This document shows positions 32,296 to 39,556 of a stretch of 39,556 nucleotides of DNA, in pieces. Each line of letters begins with the position of its first letter. Positions within the stretch are counted from its first letter, which is position 1. Where the stretch lies: assembly GCA_018524725.1 (NCBI GenBank), contig JAEUWP010000201.1, forward strand, positions 1-39,556, given 5' to 3'. The notes under the pieces were generated by a model. That model saw only the letters and a list, made by a program, of their open reading frames with translations, was not told the origin of the DNA and did no database searches. The position numbers were made by a program, and so were the translations under genes. The DNA comes from Podaxis mareebaensis (lineage: Eukaryota > Basidiomycota > Agaricomycetes > Agaricales > Agaricaceae).

Positions 32296-32661
32296 CTACC
32301 GCTTATAGCCTCGTCCAGGAAAATCGGAGTCGCAGGTACCGCAGGGTACTACTTTTGCCAGGTAGAGTAGCGCCAAGTGCGTATGGCTGACTCGGACTGA
32401 CAAGAATCTATTAATCATGAATAGCGTTGTGTGCTTCGTATGAGGAAACATCCGAAGAACTTGATAAGTATTGCTGGCCAGGAAGATCGGATTGTTGGCG
32501 AGGGCGAGGCTGGACGGGGGTGGCACAGGTAGATCTGAGACTACGGTGAACTCAAGCTTGGCCATGCGCTGGGGAGCAACAAGATCCTGACCCCAGTACC
32601 TAGGAAGCTCAACGCGATGGAAGTTAGGACCTACTTCGGGAAAAAATATCTGATCGTTCAT
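32296..32661 (-). CDS. unidentified ORF, 121 aa
   Basis: Starts at the ATG at 32661 (MNDQIFFPEVGPNFHRVELP) and ends at 32296. Composition looks coding over the first 75 residues, with a Pro-rich patch, then becomes less convincing. An intron after YLAK (GTAGTA donor) is possible. Divergent from the aldo-keto reductase with 119 bp between starts. Function unknown. Confidence 0.3.
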   Translation of the reverse strand: MNDQIFFPEVGPNFHRVELPRYWGQDLVAPQRMAKLEFTVVSDLPVPPPSSLALANNPIFLASNTYQVLRMFPHTKHTTLFMINRFLSVRVSHTHLALLYLAKVVPCGTCDSDFPGRGYKR

Positions 32662-32780
32662 GACATTACAAATTATAATAACCAAATTTATAATAACAAA
32701 TAACACTGGTCTTGCGGTTTCAGCTTGAATCAGTTTATCATCTCTTCATCAGTAACTCCTGTCATCGAACCCCCACCGTT

Positions 32781-34101
32781 ATGCCAGCCAACTTGACCGT
32801 TAAACTCAACACAGGCGTCGAAATGCCAGCCGTGGGTCTAGGTATGTATATAGTCACCCAAATCACCTCAGATAATCTTATCTAGCAACTCACTGTCCCC
32901 TCCTGATAAATAGGAACCTGGAAATCCAAACCCGGTGCTGTCGAGGGCGCTGTTGCCCATGCTTTGAAACATGGCTATAGGCTCATCGACACCGCGGCTG
33001 CTTATGACAACGAAGCCGAGGTTGGCAAAGGCATCAAAGACTCGGGCGTTCCTCGTGGCGAGATTTTTCTCACTACCAAACTAAACAACTGCGACCACAA
33101 GGATGTTGAGGGCGCCTTGAACAGGAGCTTGGAGAAGCTTGCTACAGACTATCTTGACCTGTGTACGCGCTCCTTCAGCGCTCCATCATTCATACGCATA
33201 CGCCCAGAACCTGACGCACCTCCATAGGGTTGATGCATTGGCCTGCGCCCATGAATGAAGATTGCTCAAAGGCAGACCGGTCTGTACGTTCAAAATAGAC
33301 TTACACCAATTTCCTTATACGACCTAACACACAACCATAGATTGATTGGCTTGACACTTGGAAGAAGATGGTCGACCTCTACAAGGCCAATCCCAAGAAG
33401 CTTCGCGCTATTGGTGGGTACCCAGAGACTAGTGCCTAGAAAATGGACTCACCCTAATTTATTCTTGAACCAGGTGTCTCCAACTTTTCCGTGGCCTTTT
33501 TGACTCGACTCTTAACGAACTCCGATACCGTCCCAGCTGTCAACCAGGTTGAGCTTCATCCGCAAGTATCTCTTAATTCACTAAAGATGTGCATATATGC
33601 TAACATTTTTCGTAGCTCTTGTCCTCAAGAAGAGCTCGTCAACTTTTGCCGTAGCAAGGGAATTGCCGTGACCGCTTACTCCCCCCTTGGATCTGATAAC
33701 TCGCCCTTACTCAATAACCCCGTTGTCACGAAACTCGCTGGAAAATACAATGTCCAACCTGCAAACATTCTTATCTCACTTCAGGCAAACAGGGAAGGCG
33801 TCAATGGTCAGTATTCAATTTGCTCGTTGTCTGCACATCCTCATGTCTGTCGTAGTCCTCCCTAAATCCGTCACACCTGCACGTATTGAATGTGAGATAC
33901 ATACTATTGAGTAGCGGTTTTTGGCTGACAATCTCCATCCCTCCAGCCAACTTCAAGGTTATTGACCTCACAGCAGAGGAAATTGCCGAGCTGCAGGCTA
34001 TTGACAAAGATAATCATTTCCGTGCTTGCCACCCATCTTGGACTGGTTGGGGAAGTCTTGGCTTCCCTGATTGCTTGGATGCAGACAAAGCAGCTTCCTA
34101 A
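32781..34101 (+). CDS. aldo-keto reductase, with a one-base frameshift in exon 6
   Basis: Eight exons: 32781-32841, 32914-33162, 33228-33283, 33341-33413, 33474-33565, 33616-33806, 33856-33891, 33947-34101. The NADPH-dependent reductase fold is clear: MPAVGLGTWKSKPGAVEGAV, LIDTAAAYDNEAEVG (catalytic Asp and Tyr), TTKLNN (Lys), LMHWPAP (His), IGVSNFSV, NQVELHPQ, VLPKSVTPARIE at the cofactor end. It resembles fungal glycerol dehydrogenase/GCY1-type enzymes, about 310 aa. At the start of exon 6 (about 33,616-33,626) one base too many puts the following PQEELVNFC out of phase. Every other junction is phase-consistent. This is either a real inactivating insertion or a sequence error. Confidence 0.82.
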
Positions 34102-34262
34102 TTATGCGAGTAGCAAGTATCGTTCCTCATAGGACGTCCATACAGTTAAATCCCACCTGCCCCTTTCTACGTTAATGTGGCCGGCATCTTGCCTGATCGA
34201 GGTGGTAGGATAAGTTTAAATACGAGTTATTTTTAAAAGTCTTTCCTTCGATCCGCACCGCC

Positions 34263-35395
34263 ATGCCAGTTCCGTCTGTAACTGCGGTCGAAGCTCTCCC
34301 CGCCAAGACGCTCTTAGAAATCTTCGGACAGTGGGATAGGACCGATCCAGGGGAGACTAAGGCACTTCAAAGCTCCTCTCTTGTATGTACTCCGGGACGG
34401 AAGCCCGCACAAAGCGTGTTATTTCATACCGTTTACATCCCGAACCCAGCACGGAAACTCAAGTTGCAAACGATTGGAGAGATAGCAGACAGCCTGCATT
34501 CCCTTATCATAAACCATGTTGCAACACTCTCAATCCGTTCATGATTTCCAGATTCTATCTTGCACCGTCCAGGATTGGTCAGATTCTTTCACCGGCTTCG
34601 GAAAGCGCGAAAACTGTTTGGAATCTGACTCTGGCTTCGAGCTTTTTGTGCACGATTGAGTACGAGAACCACTTCAGGCCTTTCTCTATATTTTTCGTCC
34701 ACCGTCGTTCATGAACTTGGAGATAATGGCGGACGACTTCCCTCTACCTTTGCCTGCTTGTTGCCCAGATATTCCGGACGTGATGTAGGAACCTTGGCCG
34801 GAGCTGGAAACCCAATTTATTGAACACGCAAGGGACGGAGAGCTGGCTCGAAGCGGAGGTTTTGATGACTCGCTGGTACTTATGACCGGCAAAGCTACAG
34901 CTCCAAGTAACTCGCAAATTTAGAATTTTCAGTGACTGATCAATGGTTGCTTAAGATCGTGCCCGACGAAAATGACTTTCGATCCACGGGAAGCCTGCGC
35001 AACCTTTCAGTTAAACAACGCACGACTCAACCCGAAGGCTACGACGACTATATCACTGGCATTACCATCAGCTTGTGGCTTCCCCCGTTCTTGAGGTTCC
35101 CCCCATCTGCAGAGGGGCCCAAAAAGATAGGATATGTCGTGGAACCTGTGAAGCATGAGGAGCAGTTGCTTTCAATCATGCTCCCCCCGAGGTGGCCAAT
35201 GACGCACAAGGAAGGGTGAAGCGTCTAGAAGAGGATGGACTGTCTTTTGACGACCAAATCCACTGGATTATCTTGCTTCAGGGTGCACATGCCTTGGTTA
35301 TCGATAATCACATAACAAAGAGGTTTCCGGGGATGAGGGAACAGGGAATTTTGGAGATGAAACCGCGACATTTGACCCTTTTGCTGCCAGGCTGA
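34263..35395 (+). pseudogene. F-box protein pseudogene (copy 1)
   Basis: Begins MPVPSVTAVEALPAKTLLEI with the F-box-like ALQSSSLVC and VLFHTVYI, then meets several stops and frameshifts. The 3' part (about 34,990-35,395, two frames) matches the C-terminal half of the downstream F-box gene: SLRNLS, DDYITG, KKIGYVVEP and PGMREQGIL align with LRNLSF, DYFVTG, KKIDYIF and PGLRERGIL. It is a decayed tandem paralogue. F-box proteins of this type are SCF substrate adaptors and belong to expanded families in agarics. Confidence 0.7.
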
Positions 35396-36138
35396 GTACC
35401 TGAGGTACAAGTATCTTGGGATTAGGATCGGAGACCATCCCTTCGACAATTATTTTGACGAATCGCATTCGCATTAGGGATTACCTTCTTCTATGAGGCT
35501 TTCAAGCTCTGATCTCCCTGGATCTGGTATACCCCCGTAGCACGAGGCGTGGCGTCTAACTTAGGCTTTTCATTTGTACTCAGGAAGTATTCTGTGGTAT
35601 AGAGCTTAATTTCGGTTTGTACCCCATTTCTTTAAGCAAAGTCAGTTCCATGGATAGGGTATGTATTCACTGGCGCAAGTGTGTTAACGACATAGCCTTC
35701 GATTACAGCTCATTCAGAAAGTGTTTGGGCCAATTGAGACCTCTGCCTTCTACAATATCTTCCATTCTCCGAGCTAATCAGACCAACAGAGTGTATTCCC
35801 GAGCTACTGGCATATGATCGGCTCTAAGAGCCGATGCCGGGAAGTTTGAGGTGACAATAAACTTAAATAACCTTATAGGTGTGACTGTGACTGTCAACGA
35901 CTGTTAAAACGTTAACGGTTCTGCGTGGATTCCAAAGGGTTACCTTGAATCCAAGAACGGAAGGTTTGAGGATGTTTTTCTTCTGAAATGTTTTTGTTTC
36001 TGTCTAGTATTCGTGATGTCATTTATGATACCCATGGGGCTAACACGGCTATCTCAAGCTCCGAGGTTCAGCAATCAGCGCCGTCGGCTAATTGACCTCG
36101 AGGCGTATCAATGATTATGTCTCCTTATACTTCCACCA
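35396..36138. other. intergenic between the two F-box copies; no gene seen
   Basis: 743 bp. It holds the promoter of the second F-box gene. No motif or RNA gene recognised. Confidence 0.4.
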
Positions 36139-37467
36139 ATGCCTCTCTCAGCCGAAGGTCTTCCTGTCGAGATCCTTTCTCATATCTTTCAGGACGCTGT
36201 TGAGAGCATTCCTGAGACTGCAGACGATGGAGCAACAAGCCTCAGGAACCTCTCCCTCGTCTGCTCCAACTGGCGCGACGTTGCCCAGCGAGAGATGTTC
36301 GTGCGACTCGTGATCGATGAGAGTTCCCCCTCGTCGATGATAAAAGAGATTGCTAATAATGAGCAACACGCTCACATTGGGTCCTACATAATAACTCTCG
36401 TCTTTGTTCTTCAACCAGACTCCGATGATTACAAGCTTCCACCGGAACTCCCCCAGTTCCTTCGTCGCATGACCATGCTGCGGGAGATCAAGCTCCTTGC
36501 GAGGAGTGGTACCTATCTTTTCGGGAGTCCATCGACTCCGGAGCTGCGGGATGCTCTCTTGCATCTTTTCCATCTTCCAACATTCACAACACTTGCGTCC
36601 AGTACAACGGGCTTTCCACTCCGAGCCTTGAGCTATTGCCCCAATCTCGATAACCTTACTATCAGATGGTCCTCGCTTGTCCCTCCCAATTACGATCCCT
36701 ACGTCCTCGGTCAAAATAGCATTACTTCTCCAGTGAAGCTGAAGGTATTACAGCTCGTAGGGAGTGCCGAGGACATATCGCGGTTTAGCCATTTCATGGC
36801 TGACCCACAGAACAAGATATCTACATCGGAGCTTCGCAGGCTCTCTTTGGCCTTCATGCCAACCCTCCCCAAGGGATCTGGCACCATCTTTTCCCGATGC
36901 GGGTCTATCGAAGATCTCAAGATTATATTTGGAGTCCGAGCGGGTGAGGATACCTTCGACTCTTTCTCTTGTTCGAGATTGAAAGAGGAATAAACAGAGG
37001 ATCAGCATCAATTCGAGATAGCCGAGGCGGACATTGCCATGCTTAAGAATCTTCGCAACTTGAGCTTCCAGCAAATGCCCTCTGTGCCTCGTGGCGGCCC
37101 TCCCGACGGTCTGGATTACTTTGTGACTGGAGGTCTGTTCGGACAATGGTTCCTCGGCATCCTGGCTAACCTGCCAAACCCCGACCAAGTCAAGAAAATC
37201 GACTACATATTTACCTTGCCCGAGCCATCAGATATCGAAGACGAGGTGGAGGAATGGCTGGATGCTATTCGCGAGACGGCAGGAGAGGAGGATGAGGCGT
37301 TTGACGACATTTTCTCTGAGATCGACAACTTGTTGACCAATCAGTTTACTGGGTTGTCGACGCTCACAATCTACCTGCCTTGGATCGAGTTTGAATACAT
37401 GGCGGAGAAGATGCCGGGGCTGCGGGAACGAGGGATTTTGAAAGCGCATGAAGCATCTCAGGGATGA
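36139..37467 (+). CDS. F-box protein (copy 2), one in-frame stop
   Basis: A single frame of 443 codons from the ATG at 36139 to the TGA at 37465. The F-box is at residues 6-60: LPVEILSHIFQDAV, then LRNLSLVCSNWRDVAQREMF. Leucine-rich, LRR-like segments follow, and the C-terminus has an acidic stretch (about 37,230-37,330). One TAA at 36991-36993 interrupts it, yet the frame continues with good similarity to copy 1 on both sides. No plausible intron removes the stop (the only GT...AG pair is 27 nt). Either it makes a truncated 284-residue protein or it is a very young pseudogene. Confidence 0.72.
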
Positions 37468-37919
37468 AAATCTTGCTCTTGTTCTTCTTTGTTCTGCATA
37501 ATCGATGTATATTGTGTATACGGATATTATAGATTCAAGAAAATGACAGAAAAGAAAGCGCTGATTAAAGGAAAGTGGTATCTGGTGTGGCACATTGTGA
37601 CAATAAATGCATACAAGAAAGACGACAAGGGGAAGTGATAGAAAAATATGGGGAGAGAGGAGGGGGTATTGAAAAGAAAGTTAGATGAATCCCAGTGTCA
37701 TTATTAAGGATCATAGCTTGAGCAATACGGGAGCTGTGGGTGGCAGACTAAAGAAAGTGATAGTGCAAAAGGAGAGGCGCAGTCAATATAACAGGGGGGG
37801 AAAAAAGGAGCAAGGCGTAATTATCACAGAATATCGACGACGAACGAAACCGGGGACCCCAACACCAAAAGCAGCAGCAACAAAGGGAAGGATTACCTAT
37901 TACACGCGCTGTAGTTCTC
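37468..37919. other. convergent intergenic region
   Basis: 3' flanks of the F-box gene (+) and the PH-domain gene (-). An AATAAA at 37602-37607 could serve the F-box transcript. No gene seen. Confidence 0.45.
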
Positions 37920-39556
37920 TCACTGATCCGCCGAAGGCACAGCGGGAGCCTTCGCCGACCTCTTCGTTCCAAACCTCAACTTACTTCCCTCGCCTCTCGC
38001 CCACGAGAACAACCCTCCACCATCATGGCTTTGTGCACTCCCCGCCTTGGACCTCAGCGACCACGCAGGGGAGACTGGTCTTCCAATTTCCAGGGGACTT
38101 GGATCTAGGTGTTGGTTGTCCATGCTCTGCCTGCCATGGATGGGCGCTGTGTGGGCATGGGCTTGTGCCTGCAGTTGGTTGATGGGATGCGAAGAGAGTG
38201 GATGATGATGGTGATGATGCCTCCTCGAATGGCCGACGGTATGCCTTCCATCACAGCACGCACGCACGTTCTCCAGTCCCTCAAAGCCGCCATCCGACAA
38301 CGATTCATCGTGTAACTCGAAGTCAAGGTCTTCCTCGTCCTCTCCTTGTCTATCAACATCCACGAAGGACTTGGTCGGGCTGTAAGGACTCTCAGGGCCG
38401 TTCCACCTGAGATACTCGAGCGCTGGCGTGCCAGACCTCTTGCTCACGGATCCCTTCACGGACAGTTGCGATCGGGAGCGTTTGCCCTTTGGTGTGCTGT
38501 TCCAAGTATCTCCAGGGGTAGCTCTCCTGGAGCTGCGGAAACTTTGCGGGCTGGACAAAAGACGCTGACGGCGGTGTTCACGGTCATCATCCGTCTGGTA
38601 GTCGCTGGGGCTTTGAAGAACGGGGGAATCGTCCATGGTATTCACGTTGGGACTCGGCCTGGAGAGGAGGTAGCGGAGAGCCTGTAGGTCCATGAGCACA
38701 TAATCCTGACAAAGGCATACTGCGTTAACTTACATTGAGCCAGATATCGTGTCTCTCCTTCGTAGGAGCGGTGATCTTCATCTCTCGTTGAGGGGTTGAC
38801 ACAACTACGCTGTACTGGTACAAGCCAGGCGGCATAGGGTTGGGATCCAACACAGACCTTACACCCTCAATGTATGCTGTGAACCATCAAATCAGTACCC
38901 ATACTTCCCAGCAAGAGGTAATACATACCGCTCTTAGCACTCGACTCATTCACATTCGAACTGCCAGGGTCCGACGAGCTCCAGTACAACGTCTTTGTAT
39001 ACGGATGCACCCAGAAGAACCTCCGATGCCTCCTCTCTCCATGTCCTTTTCCAATCGTCCTCCGCGTATACTTGTACAAGAACTCGCCGATCATCGTCTG
39101 CGTGATCGCATGAATAATCGCAGGATCGGTCGCCTGCCCGTTCGCGCGCGGCGTCATATCCGCGGTCCTATTCGGCGTCGTTGGTGCATCCGTCGCAGTC
39201 CGTGCATGTCCACCATGTGCATGCCCATGCTCAGACGATGAGATCGAGGACCTCGGCGATGCCACACCACTCCTCTCCGACAACGCAAGCGATGTGCTCG
39301 AGAACTGTCTGCGCTCCGCAGCAACACCCGAAACGGTCCCTATGTGCTGTCCAGACCTGAAACTGCTCGTGCTAGGTAATTGTCTCAAATTCATATTCGC
39401 AGCCGAAGGCGACATCGTGCTCGATCCGTGGCCTCTAACACTTCCAAGCGCACCCAAAGGTTTGCTCACACCAGGCACATTCAACACACTACCAAACGTG
39501 GGCGTGGTCGCACGTTGGATGAGCTCAGGCGGAGGTGGTGAGGAGGGTCTCGGCGG
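37920..39556 (-). CDS. Num1/Mcp5-type cortical anchor, C-terminal PH domain (5' end outside window)
   Basis: Three exons visible: 39556(open)-38929, 38876-38734, 38681-37920, with two 52-bp introns in consistent phase. The PH domain spans the exons: GEFLYKYTRRTIGKG, RHRRFFWVHPYTKTLYWS, AYIEGVRSVLDPNPMPPGLY, REMKITAPTKERHDIWLN, ALRYLLSRPSP. This is the PH domain of nuclear migration protein Num1/ApsA and fission yeast Mcp5, which binds PI(4,5)P2 and anchors dynein and mitochondria at the cell cortex. After it comes a 250-residue Ser/Arg-rich tail with a run of six His. The upstream part is also Ser-rich; the coiled-coil N-terminus must lie beyond the window. Confidence 0.88.

Noticed and set aside
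36976..37002. A 27-nt intron removing the TAA in F-box copy 2.
   Set aside because: Too short for a spliceosomal intron; all other introns here are 49 bp or longer.
1..39556. CRISPR array, prokaryotic operon or riboswitch signals.
   Set aside because: The window is eukaryotic nuclear DNA; no regularly spaced direct repeats were seen.

Overview
This is nuclear DNA from a basidiomycete fungus, most likely an agaricomycete. Host genes are cut by many short introns (about 50-90 bp), and the proteins are fungal: coactosin, an RRG9-like mitochondrial protein, a P450, a PAQR/HlyIII receptor, GID9/FYV10, an aldo-keto reductase, F-box proteins and a Num1/Mcp5-type PH protein. The large chromodomain Ty3/Gypsy element is of a kind common in Agaricomycetes. 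I cannot name the species.

Left part (1-19,400) is transposon-rich and decayed. A truncated minus-strand copy of the Gypsy family (about 80-1074) is followed by a broken copy of the coactosin 3' exons (1867-2151). Next is a complete 11,670-bp element (2753-14422) with 263-bp LTRs and a CATAG target-site duplication. Beyond it lie a NACHT NTPase relic (about 14,446-14,912), weak membrane-protein remains (about 16,931-17,400) and long stretches with no recognisable gene. The intact coactosin gene closes this part.

Middle and right (19,055-39,556) is a normal gene-dense fungal region. In order: coactosin (-), RRG9-like (+), a P450 with a very large insertion (-), PAQR (-), unidentified ORFs, a 115-aa two-exon protein (+), an intron-containing tRNA-Thr(CGT) (+), GID9 (-), an unidentified ORF (-), an aldo-keto reductase with a one-base frameshift (+), two tandem F-box genes in different states of decay (+), and the 3' part of a cortical PH-domain gene (-) cut by the window end. 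The genes have unrelated housekeeping or accessory roles and form no cluster.

The most unusual object is the complete retroelement. (1) One frame runs from 3121 to a TAA at 14041 with no frameshift. It is interrupted 37 times, always by TGA. (2) All eight differences between its two LTRs are CpG-type transitions. (3) The whole element, LTRs and coding region alike, is packed with short perfect inverted repeats. At least 13 internal ones have arms of 9 bp or more, against under one expected by chance. Two of the TGAs sit inside such stems, and reading them as CGA lengthens the stem, which independently supports CGA to TGA decay. (4) About 3.2 kb of extra coding sequence follows the chromodomain and matches nothing I recognise.
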